Of a stretch of DNA of 40,621 nt, positions 1 through 11,005 are shown one piece after another. The notes under the pieces are model-generated. The model did not search any database. It was not told where the DNA came from and worked only from the letters and a program-made list of their open reading frames with translations. Source of the stretch: Lingula anatina (Eukaryota; Brachiopoda; Lingulata; Lingulida; Lingulidae). Location: the NCBI RefSeq assembly GCF_001039355.2, contig NW_019774836.1, forward strand, positions 361,941 to 402,561, in the 5' to 3' direction. Every line of letters begins with the position of its first letter. Within the stretch, counting starts at the first letter, position 1. Both the position numbers and the translations under genes were made by a program.

Positions 1-1655
1 GTGGGGGGGGGGGGGGGGGGGGGGGGGGGGAGGGGGGATACATTTCTTGTTTTTTCCTTATATTTGTTTGTTTAATTCTTTATGTAAGCATTAATCTGGC
101 TTGAACTTGGGATAGAGTCATATATAAGATACTCTGAACAGTGTTTTAAACAGGATTTAATGCATATTAGCAAATTGTGAAGGCTGTAATGTTAAATGCC
201 CCGTTATTAGGTGATCTGCATATGATCAATTAATCTTGTGTTGACCCGTTGGAAAAGAGAATTGATTGACAAAATATTTACTCAGCAGAAGTGTAATAGC
301 CAGGTTGTATATATGAGCAAGGCAATTACGACCGGACAAAAACACTTGAAGGAAAGGCCGGAAAATGGTATCGATTCTTCATCGGTGCATTCTCATTCAA
401 CCGTCTTGTCGTTGCGAATTTTTCGATCAAGGTAGAGACTATTCCATTAACCTCCCTGTCCCAACAAACTAAGACACGGAATCGTGAATAATGAATGCAA
501 AAGCACAAAGAAATGTATGAAAAGCACTTTTCAATGTCTAATGTGATGAGCAGTTACTGAATGTCTTGAGTATAGGCGGAGGAAAGTGGCTGTCAGTAAA
601 TTTTGGGTCTTGAAATTATGTCTCATCTTTAGTGTCAATAGCGAAAAATTGCGCATGAAGAGAGGGATTAAGAATAAGTAATGTAATATCAGCGTCCTGT
701 AGCAACTGTCTGGAAGAAAAACAGTTTATGAATGTCACACATGCCAAATCGACGTACAGTATATATTGCCCGAGAGTAAATGGTGTATTCCATGCAAATT
801 ATACAAAATTGAAACGGAAATATTAAAAGAGACGGAAATTTGCTTTTTATTTCCTTCTTAAACTGCTGTATCAAAAAAAAAAAAAAAAAAATCTTAACTG
901 ATAGAAGTTCAGTGGATGAACACTGCGTTAGATCTTGTGTGCGGCCGTGTTGTCGTCTGCAACCTGAAACTTGCGACTATTTTTCCGTTACACGAAACGA
1001 ACACGTTGTATCTAATGATGTTTTCTGCCGTCGTAAAACACGGAAGATTGAATAGATTACCTGTATAGACATCGGTTTATTAATTATGGATTCCGCTTTG
1101 AATGAAAGCCGCAACTGAATATTCCAAATCGATACTTAACTGAAGCCTAGTTTTTAAAAACATCAAAAGACGCTCTAAAGAGAAAGTCGGGGACTGAAAC
1201 ACTGAAAAGGTTGTGTATGAGAAAGACGTTAGATGAGCTGTTGATATTTCATATCTTGTAAGGAACCAAGTCTGGAAGTGTGCCAATGTTAAGCTAAGTT
1301 AATGGCACAACTAGCAAAATATTTTCTTAATACATTGTAGAAGAGGTGAATTGCAATTAGGAGTATACTCGGGGACGAGGACAACGTGCAGATCTCTAAT
1401 ATTTACAACGAAGCTTGTTGTGGATATTTCAGAAAATAATACAAGAAATGTACGTACTACGATAAACAAAGTAACTGCTGAAAGAAAACATGGCTGTTCT
1501 TTCAAATAAAGGACAGATCAGGACTAAAATTTCGCAAGCTTATACCTAAACACGAATAATTTTACTCCGTGCAACTGTCAGTCCAAAACTTGAAGGCCGT
1601 TTTTAATTTTAATTCCAGTTTTTAACCGAAACCATAATTACTGCAATCGCAAGCA
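1..1655. other. Non-coding upstream region
   Basis: No exon or RNA gene can be supported here. The region opens with a run of G (about 3-30) and holds a poly-A tract near 873-890. The short open frames show no domain, no signal peptide and no splice continuity with one another. The stretch just before 1656 should hold the promoter and 5' UTR of the first gene, but I see no convincing TATA box. A possible splice acceptor (TTCCAG, ending near 1618) could mark an untranslated 5' exon. Confidence 0.6.
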
Positions 1656-2188
1656 ATGGCGGCTTATAGGGCGTATCCTACGTCCTTTGTCTGCGTACTG
1701 TTGGCGTACTGCGCACTGTACGCAGAAGCAGGTTTCCTGAGACCCGACTTTGACAGTGGATGGTTTAACATGACTGCGGACGAAACGGCGGCGAACACTT
1801 ACAAGGAGATAACGCATGGCTTGGGAGAGACGCCGATTAAGGTCAAGGTGAGAGGTCAATGCAAAGGTCAAGGTGAATTTTCGATACTTATGTCAAGTTG
1901 AAAGGTCAGCACTTGTGTAATTTTCTTTATCAACAAGGACTGCTGAATTATGAGTGTTTGTCAAAGCTCTTCTTATTCTAATTGACTCATAATACACTGT
2001 TGCTAAAACTTTTGGGCTCACCGGGTCAAATTTATGAATTTTGGTACAAATATTAATTCTTTTAATGAACAGCGATGTGATTGCAAATGGACAACGTTTA
2101 ATCGTTAGGCAAGCAAAAAAAAAATCACAAAAAAGGCGGTGGGTCTTTAATCATGTAACAATGACAATGGTTCATTTAGTGCCTATAC

Positions 2189-2239
<51 letters not shown>

Positions 2240-2355
2240 GTATTAACTATATTTGTTTTCCTTCCAGGTCCTAGGCAGAGCAATAGACGGGAACCATAAA
2301 GGGTTTATATTTGAGGGAACTGGAACATCCCAGGGAGATGACGATTTTGGTAAGG

Positions 2356-2408
<53 letters not shown>

Positions 2409-5400
2409 ACTGTCCTTGACTTATGGTAATTACCATATGATGATTTTCCTTTTCGTAATATAATAGTTCTGTTACAAACGAATAGAATCGATAAATGAAA
2501 TCTGTCAACAAATTAAAAGGCCAAGTATCAATATTTTAGACAGGATCAATTCGTGCGAATTTTTCTTTGATTGTTATCCGTGTGAAAATATTTCTGTGAA
2601 CATGTTTTACGAGTGTCTCTGAAAATTATATGCAATGAATTATAGCCCATTGCAAATGTCGATACCATTTTTGTTTTCACAATATTGATAGACCTTGACC
2701 TCCCCCCTTCCGATGTGTTCCCAAGACAACGGCATATGAAGGTGAAAGGTTAAAGTTTCTTGACGCTGAAAAAACAGAGACCTTTTAATTACCATATTAT
2801 GATTTGTCTGAACAACAAACCACCTGCGCGGCACTGGAAAACATACATAAGTCAACATACACCAAAACTGTAACTTCCCTCTGGAATAGAAACAGCCATT
2901 TCATTTTGCATTTCATTAAACATGTTTTCTCCTTAACTTTTTAATAAGATTAATGGCGATTGGCACCTGAAATTCTGTATTTCTTTCATGTATTGTTTTT
3001 TAAACACATGATCAAATTTTGTCTGCAATATTTGTACAAAGTAATGAAATTGAATAAACTGACAATGAAAATAGCATTAATAATGTAAATTGGGGCGAGG
3101 GGGGGTTAGGGGGGTTACGTCTCTTAAGAGATTTATTACGTGTCAGCTATTTACCTTTTTCATTTTATTTTTTCCTCAGCTCGTTGTTGACTCCATTCCA
3201 GTTATTTCCTCATTTAATAGAACATAAAATCGCTATACCTTTTCTTCACACAACTTAGCTGTATGCCATATACAGTGGAAAAGCATAAATACTTGTTCTA
3301 GATGAAACTGGAAGACTAATCGATGTTTCGACGCCACAAATATGTTTCGCTGTGTAAATAACACAGAGTAGTGGTTATTGATGTTATATCTAATTTCCTA
3401 ATGTTGAAGAGTGGGTGTAATGAAAATCTAGATCAAAAGGGGTACAAGATACAGGCCATAGAATTTCCCGCCAAATTACAAATTAATATCTAGAGATTTT
3501 CTTCCTGCATGCGTTAAGAAATCCCCCACAAGCAGACTCTAAAAAAAATTAACCCATTTAGAAAAAATGTTTATCTGAGGCCTACATGTATTTTGTGCCG
3601 TTATAATCTTCAAAGCCTGCTTTGGTTAGCCTTTTGCCAGCTTGCCACGTCTGTATTATACACGGCACAGGGCCACGTTACAAAACACTCCGTTCATAAA
3701 AAGTCTGGTCTATCGAGTACTAGTACGTCACGTGTGCTACTACAGAGCCTCGAAGCTGGGATAACTAAATGTGAAATTGCTTGATAAAAATATAAATATA
3801 AAAATAACCAAACGACACTGCCAATCGTCTGAAGTGGATTGCCAAAAAATGGTCCTATCAGCAGCGGGCCTACCTACTTCATGAATATTTAAATGTCGAC
3901 CACACACATGCTAGTACGCACTACATATTATTGTTTCAAACATGTGCCAGGCCTCAGTTTGATTTCTTTATTTTTGAATTTTATTTTTCACAGGCCAACC
4001 CCGTAGTGGACCGGCGTATGCTTACAACAATGACGTAGTGAGAATATGGCTACCGACCATAAATAACTTCAACCCCGGCGACAATTACGCCATCTATGTT
4101 GGAGGATTATGGGGAGGAAATGATTCTACGAATGCGCAGGCGTCAAAAACAGCAGAGTTTAAGGTAAACGTGAGAATGATACCAGCTATACCTTGAACTC
4201 TCTCATACATTTATCTCTGAGAGTGGCTAATTTTGCTTTTAGTTACATTTTAGTATCAGTAAGGAAAGCTTTTTTAAAATAGCTAAACAACGAGGATGAT
4301 GTACATCGTTATCCTGAAAAATATCAAGTATGATATTTAATGCCAGTTTTCCATAGAGTTACTACAGAGAGGAAACGGCACTCGGTTTTGTCTGGTGTCG
4401 GTCACTTTTATGATTTTTTTTTTTTTGGGGGGGGTATGGCCATCAGGGAAAACCGCCCAACATACGTGTAGAACTTCCACAATCTTGCATATGCATTACA
4501 TATCCTCAGGTTCTTGCCTGGCTGGAGAAATCCTTCTACACTGCCAGCGAAGTCATCCGCACGAACATTTCGAGGTACGAGTTTAAGGAGGTCCCCCACA
4601 CTCTAGGCGCCACACCTGTGTATGTGCTTGCCAGAGCTGTGATCCCGGACGACGAAACACATGGAGGTTTGTATTCCTGGCGTCACACTACGTCATGTCG
4701 AGTTGTGACGTCATGTTAAAGTTACGGTGTTATTTTAACGTCACGGTGGTGCCATTTTGAAATCATGACACTGGACAGTTTGCACAAATTTCGTATCCGA
4801 ATCTATGCGAACAACGTGTTCGTAAATTTTTTTGTCTTTTTTTTTGCTTGCGTAACAGCACGTCTTAGATTACAATTAACTTCAACACTTATGCAACTGC
4901 ATGTTCAGTTGAAAATGAACATATAATCTTGGACCTAAATAGAGAAGGCCTTCTCTATTTAGGTCCAAGATATAATGTAACAGAAATAATGCATTATGTC
5001 CTTCTACATGTATATGATTATGAAAGCAAAAATATTCAATAATAATATTAATAATAATAACAACAGCAGCAAAAAAAAAAAAAAAAAAAATAATAATAAT
5101 AATAAAATAAAATAAATAAATAAAAATAAAAAATAAAAAAGGGGGGGGACAAGGCATTATGAAAATTTTGTAAATAACATTGCTGATATGCTGATTTTGT
5201 GTTTCAGGTTTTGTATTTGAAGGTATCGGCTCTCAGATGATGAGCAAAGGACCCCAAAGCTATAACGCCTACCTGGGCCTCCTTTACGGTTACAATGCCA
5301 GCAGTATACGGATGTGGACGGGAATGTTTGTGATGGGTGTCTCTGACGGTTGGGGAAAGAACAAGTGAGTAAGAGCAGAGGGTTAGGCTGGCTGGAGTGG

Positions 5401-7289
5401 GTGGCTCCCCTCTATCACGGCAGCAGATTAAATATGGGCGCTTTTCTCCAGTGTGACAGCAGAAATTTGTGATATTAATAAGTCAGATACATATCTGTGG
5501 AAAATTAGTTAAAAATCAATCGGTGACCTTGGTGGAAAGTAGTGTGCCCCTTCCCAAGATATTATTGAAAGCAAATGGGTCATTTTGATGAAATGTTTGC
5601 ATTGTCATTTCCCTCAGTCCATCAGACAAAAAATCAATTTACTAAAACTATGGACATGACATAATCCTCAACGTAGACGCAACTTGCGGATCGGTCAATA
5701 GGGAGGGGGGACATCAGAGGTTAAAAATCCTTGGCCCCAGTGCCAACACTCTCTATTACGTTTGCAACGGCTTTTTATGTTCTTCAGAAACAACGTGGCC
5801 AGAACCTCAGCCGATGTAGAAATTTACGTGTGGGCAGACTTCGACAGCACTGGTCTGGGCACCTACGACAGCGGCTGGTTTCGATGGGACCAATCACAGA
5901 AGGAGGACTACATGGAGTTGCACGTGGGCATGGGATATCTCCCGCGCTTTGCCCTGGTTCAGTACAAAGCGATAGATGGCGATAATCAAGGTGAGCTCTA
6001 TAAAGTATTCAAAGATACATGTAAGTATCAAATAGTTCACTTCAACACGAACCCTTTAACAAATCAACGTTGAATTGTTTCTGAGGTAACTTTGGTATTT
6101 CATCTGTGGGCATTTTAGAAAAAAAAAACAAGAAATATGAAATATAATTTGAAATTTCAATTCAGGAACCCCTTTTAACTTTTCCTAATAATGGCAAATG
6201 TGTCGATACAAAGCTTATACTGATGCCAGTTACCCCATTATCTGGGTTTTAGGCTACATATTCAATGCCATTGGAACAGCTGAGAACGATGGTCTGACCC
6301 CGACACAGAAGCCGCAGCTTGGGGGAGTGGTCTTCGCTTATGGCAAGAACTCCGTGCGTCTGTGGACGCCTTCACCTGACTTGACTGGCACAGCGTCCAT
6401 TGTGCGAATCATGGATTTAGGAGGTGAGATGCCCTCATTACTGGCATAGAGAAAAGCCGGGTTAAGACCGGCGTGACAGGAATGGTAGTCCTAGGAATGG
6501 AAGTCCAGGCTCCCATATGATTAGTATAGGTTAGGGTTAGGCGGAGTTTTGGTGTAAGCATATGGGACGAATGTCACCTGTACAAAGTAATGGGGAACGG
6601 ACTAAGGTTCCTAGCGGACATCCATTCCTGTCACACCGGTAGTTCTTTTGTCGTAACAGTAATGTCATTTGCAAAATTGACCAGTGTGCTTAAAAATTTG
6701 CAACTTAAATGAAAGGAGGCAGGGATGAGAAAATGTGAAAAAAGATTTTGTGAGACAAGTCTGATAATGTGACATCTGTAAACGACGATTTCGTTTTATG
6801 TTACTGTAAATGTGTCATTTATCAAATGTTTTGGGGAACAATACAATCATGTCATCGATTTATAGTTATATAACATTTCTAAAATACATTATTTTTTTCG
6901 TGAATGCAGGCAACCAATCCATCCAATTATCAACTCAAGCAGACGTTCGCGTGCGACTTTGGGCGGGGAAATTCCACCAGAAAACCGCGTGCACGCTTGG
7001 TTCAACGTACCAGAAAATGGAAGACATGTCAACAACATGGCAGACAGCGAACGCTACGACACACCTCGGCCAACTCACGGTGACAGGGTCCCTGAAATGC
7101 GGTCGTGAGTGCCACTGTCGCCCGGATTGTGTTGCCTGGGCAACGCCCGGTTATGTCAGAGGGAATATTCCAACAAGTTGTGATTTGATGGGAGTCCGGT
7201 TCGGGAGTGACCAATCGCTGCCCAGCGACCAGAACCTGAAATTTTACCGCTATGTTGATATGGACATTAGTGGATGGGAGGAGAATTAG
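1656..7289 (+). CDS. Secreted protein with three ~120-residue repeats and a Cys-rich apple/PAN-like C-terminus (8 exons, 503 aa)
   Basis: Predicted exons are 1656-1847, 2268-2349, 3994-4163, 4510-4666, 5208-5364, 5788-5990, 6253-6423 and 6910-7289. All introns are GT..AG and the phases close to one 504-codon frame. The start has G at -3 and +4 and opens a hydrophobic signal peptide (about residues 1-25). Repeats lie at roughly 26-155, 156-268 and 269-398. Each has an SGWF-like or aromatic start (weak in repeat 2), a segment like HGLGETP, then G-F/Y-x-F-x-G/A-x-G, then an R-x-W strand, and ends in AWL, VWA or LWA. The introns before the GFVF and GYIF segments of repeats 2 and 3 are at the same place and phase 1, supporting internal duplication. 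The repeats contain no Cys; all six mature cysteines (about 405, 441, 445, 447, 451, 468) are in the last exon, in a CGREC..C...C pattern resembling apple/PAN. This suggests an extracellular binding protein, possibly H-lectin-like in its beta-strand pattern (inference). I do not recognise the named family. Confidence 0.82.
2189..2238. repeat. (TAA)n microsatellite
   Basis: About 16 units of TAA in intron 1 of the repeat-protein gene, ending 29 bases before the acceptor of exon 2. Confidence 0.95.
2360..2404. repeat. (CT)n tract directly after a splice donor
   Basis: A pure CT run begins about 11 bases inside intron 2, right after the GTAAGG donor of exon 2. Such a pyrimidine tract beside a donor could bind PTB-like factors, but nothing else supports a function. 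Confidence 0.95.
4926..4971. repeat. Perfect 46-bp palindrome without spacer
   Basis: The left 23 bases (starting ATCTTGGACC) are exactly the reverse complement of the right 23 bases, with the symmetry centre inside GGCC at 4947-4950. It lies in intron 4 of the repeat-protein gene, about 70 bases upstream of an A/T-rich low-complexity block. It could extrude as a cruciform, be the footprint of an inverted mobile element, or be a cloning or assembly fold-back. Confidence 0.93.
5036..5148. repeat. A/T-rich low-complexity block ending in a G run
   Basis: AAT-type units, a 20-base A run, AAAT-type units and a terminal G run, all in intron 4. The block generates open frames on both strands that are purely compositional. 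Confidence 0.9.
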
Positions 7290-7324
7290 GACCAACATAG
7301 TGAACTGAATGTATAAACAGTACT

Positions 7325-7473
7325 GGGCGCCATAACTCGAACGCATCGCGAATTGCGATAGCGATATCACCTTTCATTTTGAGGCTATTATATGGGGCGA
7401 GTAAATGCCGAGTTATGGAATAGAGCCGCTTGCGCTCGGTCGAAATTCGCGATGCTTTCGCGTTACGGAGCCC
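7325..7473. mobile_element. Short inverted-repeat element (MITE-like or foldback)
   Basis: The left arm 7325-7354 and the right arm 7444-7473 are imperfect reverse complements of about 30 bases, sharing a perfect GCATCGCGAATT core. The interior also repeats the CATAACTCG / GAGTTATGG segment in inverted form. It is CG-rich in an AT-rich setting and lies about 35 bases after the stop codon of the upstream gene, probably inside its 3' UTR. It is too short to encode a transposase. A regulatory RNA hairpin is the alternative. Confidence 0.5.
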
Positions 7474-8165
7474 TGGTATTTTTAGACTAACAGTTATTCA
7501 CATAAACGAAAGGAGAAAGAGATTATTTCTTCTGGAGAAAGCAAATATTATTCCAAATATTTACAGTTATACTTTCTTCGCCTAAAATCATTCCAATTTT
7601 AGTACATCAAAAGCAATTTCATAAAATAATTGATTTTACATGTGTGCGCTTAACACTAATAACTCTATGCGAAGTCTTTTTCGGCCCGTTTATGGCGCAA
7701 CGGTGTTCATGTTGAAAACAAATCGAATGCAACACAATTAACTGAATATTCAAGAAAGTAAAATGTCTTGTGAAACTACTGGTACTTTCAGATATTCAAT
7801 ATTAAGTTCTGATTTAGTTTTGTTGCAAATTTTCAATTTTCACAATTAAAGGGTACCAAGATGTTGGGGGCGTACATGAAATGTCCCCGATTTACTAAAA
7901 TAAGACAGAATATTGGGCACATGTCCGACTAGACATGCAGAATGAGGCTTTGACTTCACAAAGAATGAAGTTTGAAAAAAAACCTGTTATCTTGCTGAAT
8001 GGTGACACAATAAAGGAGTTCAACTCCCCAAGTGCCGGTTCTTTACCCAACCAGATGAAGTATTTGACAAAGGCTCCTGTTATGTACGTGTATTTGTGGC
8101 GAGGAAGGAAATTTATGGTTTAATTGGTTCCCAGTTCAAGACAACGACATGCGGCTGCTTGATGA

Positions 8166-8245
8166 CGGTTCCTTTATCACCAACAATTAGGTATAAATGC
8201 GCATAATATTATTGGAATAATTTCACCCATTTGTGCTAGGTACCA
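8166..8245 (+). repeat. Diverged remnant of the CAP-array spacer unit
   Basis: The order GGTTCCT - ACCAAnAATTA - ATTTCACCC here matches the same order in the spacers near 22750-22810, 29997-30055 and 37627-37685. This suggests the duplicated unit once extended upstream of gene A. The match is short and judged by eye. Confidence 0.35.
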
Positions 8246-8997
8246 GTATTTACTATTTATTACTGTTGACTTGCCGCTTTATGTGTCTCAACTAGAATCG
8301 TCGCAGCAACGTTCCAACGGCTTATCCATTATGTTTTCTACTAGGACTCTTGAATATTTCGCACAGTCGAAGCGTGCTACCCTGTTGTACAATAGCTAAA
8401 ACCTGACAAGTAGGGCCTACAAGGGTATACTAGTATTTCCTGTAAAGAGTTTTTTTTCACCTGGTTAGCCTCATACCCCACGGAAGAATCTTTGTAGACA
8501 GACATTGAAATATTAGAATTGTACAGCGTTGTCAATATCAGCTGCAGATCGATGGAAAAATTATTTCTTTGTTTTTTAAACCTGTTTTCGCTGAACCAAT
8601 CCTCTTTTAATTTTCGTGATTTCACTTTCTCTTGATTTCCTATGGTTTTCTGTACTTGTATGTTATACCGCTCGGGTCCACGTCACAAACTCTTTGGTGA
8701 TTTTCTAATATTTCAAAACGAGTATTGTGAAAACCGTGACGCTGATATACTTTTTTCTGCCTTTGATGGCTATAAGTTTAATCCCAGGTGCGTAATGAAT
8801 AGTCCTCAATTAATGATTTTGACCTTCTCCTTGCTGCTGACATATATACATTCATCGCGTCTGTTTTCTCTCGTTTTTGAACGTCATTCTATTAATAGTG
8901 ATATGGATATTCTCTTCCGTAAGCACTACCGCATGATACTCATTTTTTTCTTTCAATAAGTGGTTCAAATGGAGCAAACGAACTAGCACACGCTCTT

Positions 8998-9002
<5 letters not shown>

Positions 9003-9075
<73 letters not shown>

Positions 9076-9080
9076 GCGCG
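9003..9080. repeat. Compound (CT)n(CA)n(CG)n microsatellite
   Basis: CT units (about 9003-9043) pass directly into CA units (to 9060) and then into ten CG units (9061-9080). Both CA and CG runs are alternating purine-pyrimidine and can adopt Z-DNA. It ends about 170 bases upstream of the TATA box of CAP gene A. Confidence 0.95.
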
Positions 9081-9253
9081 CTCGCACGCCAACAATGTTA
9101 CCATAAGTCAATATGCGACATTACTTGAATATTAATAACAAATGTTACATATTCACATTAAAGACGAACCATGGCATAAGTATAATACATGTATAGATAC
9201 ATGTACACGCATGCATACGAGGGGTGCGGCAGCTTTGTGAAGGTCGTTTCTTG

Positions 9254-9260
9254 TATAAAA
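9254..9260 (+). promoter_or_regulatory. TATA box of CAP gene A
   Basis: TATAAAA lies 77 bases before the ATG at 9331, a spacing close to those in genes C (73) and D (72). The CCAAT/CRE pair present upstream of B, C and D is not found here. Confidence 0.6.
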
Positions 9261-9330
9261 GTCAAGTGCAACAGCCCGTAGTCGCACAGTGCGGAAGCGG
9301 ACAACAGAAACATTTGTTCATCAGAAGAAA

Positions 9331-10163
9331 ATGTTGACTCTAACACTGCTGATTGTGACCCTAGCGTTTGTGCCGGAACAGGGTAAGTCAGATCGGACAG
9401 ATTGTCGGAGTTTAAACATTTTCGTGTCTCTATTGGAAACTACTCGTTCGTTTTACAAACCCACATCGGCTTTTTAAGTATGTGTAGAAATTAAGGCTCT
9501 CAAACTTGAGAATTTTTACTTTTTTTAAAACAGCACGAAGTAAAGTAAATGATCTTCAGAAGATAAACTCTACATTTCTTCTTTTAAAATAAATTATTTG
9601 GTTTGTGCCTAGGTCCACTGGTTATTCTTTACAGTGTCAAAATCATGTATAGCATATACTCCTTAGTGTTTATATTAATTCACTTCAAAACGGACTGTCA
9701 ATGATAATTGTCATGTCATAATATGAATGCCGTGAATATTTAGAAATGTATGTGGAATAGAGCGTGAGAAGCTCTTAATACAACTGAATATGTATACAAT
9801 GTTGTTATCCACACTTACACAATGAGAAAAACGAAATCAAACACAACAAAATCAATTTATTATTTTACAAGAATTAAAAAAACTCGTCAAAGATACGCCG
9901 TACAGTTAAGTATTCACTGGCGGAAGTTTGCGGAACAAAAATATTTGATTGCGCGCACTTTAATAGTAAATTCTATTTAAATTAAAACAGCCATTAAATC
10001 ACCCTCAAACAGATTCAATAACGAAAAACATGACAAGTTACACATATATTTGACTCTCTTACATGTCAGATGTAAAGGTTGCATACAACTGCAAAGTTTT
10101 AATATGTCATTTGTCAGGAGGGGAAACAAATTCCTGGGATAAGAGATTTAAAATTGTCAAAAT

Positions 10164-10205
<42 letters not shown>

Positions 10206-10969
10206 GAACTGATTGTTCAATTATCTCTATCTATTTCCTTTATCTTGCAATTAAAATTGACAAAATTGTTTTGTCTGGCACCCGCAGCTATCTTATCTGT
10301 TTCCATATAATATCACATATACAAATTGCTTGCATTATTTCATTTTATTCGAAAGGACGGACAGTTAAATGCCTATACCAGCATTCGTTTTGACTTAATT
10401 ATCATAACTATAACAGGAAAATGTGCCGATTTTGTAACTAATATTTGTGCAGGTACATTTATCCATATTTGAGTTAGAGATGAATGTGTACTGCTTGCAC
10501 TACTGAGAAATAACCTTTCATTTTGGTAATCCTCGCACGTGAAGGTGACCAAGGTCATTTAAGTTTAGCCCAAGAGCAAAAAACTGTGCAAACCGCGGCT
10601 TTTCAAAAGGTTTATATTTATTTATTTATTCCTCTCTTTTTAGCTTCTGCAACAATTTGAATGTATTTCGTCTTGTGAACGAAAAATGTAAGCAGATAAA
10701 GGCAAACATTTTCGAGCTATTTTTCGGTCAGATTACTATACATACTTCACACTTTAATTGTCTTTGCATAACTTTTAGTATAATGGCTCGTTTGTTTCTT
10801 GAAGCACTTTCCGCTCTCGTCAAGAGAGGTGACAACGGATTGTCAGACGCTGAAAAACAGCAGATGCTGGACAGCCACAATTCCAAGCGGAGTTCAGTCA
10901 GTCCATCCGCTGCTTCGATGACTAGATTGGTAAGATTTACACACATGCATGTAGGTTCAAACACGCACG

Positions 10970-11005
<36 letters not shown>

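Larger units (their letters stand above)
7290..9250. other. Intergenic region between the repeat-protein gene and the CAP array
   Basis: Contains the presumed 3' UTR of the upstream gene, an inverted-repeat element (7325-7473), a stretch resembling the array's spacer unit (about 8166-8245) and a compound microsatellite (9003-9080). Open frames at 7935-8123 and 8642-8959 have no recognisable domain or splice partners, and I do not call them genes. Confidence 0.6.

Noticed and set aside
4882-5157. Minus-strand open frame of 91 codons
   Set aside because: It is produced by poly-A/T low complexity (runs of Phe, Ile, Tyr) and overlaps an intron.
7029-7370. Minus-strand 113-codon open frame
   Set aside because: It is the shadow of the last exon of the repeat-protein gene, whose plus-strand frame has the coherent domain and splice phase.
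7935-8123. 62-codon open frame between the first gene and gene A
   Set aside because: Too short, no family resemblance, and it overlaps diverged spacer-like sequence.
8642-8959. 105-codon open frame upstream of gene A
   Set aside because: No recognisable motif, AT-rich composition, no plausible splice partners; likely chance.
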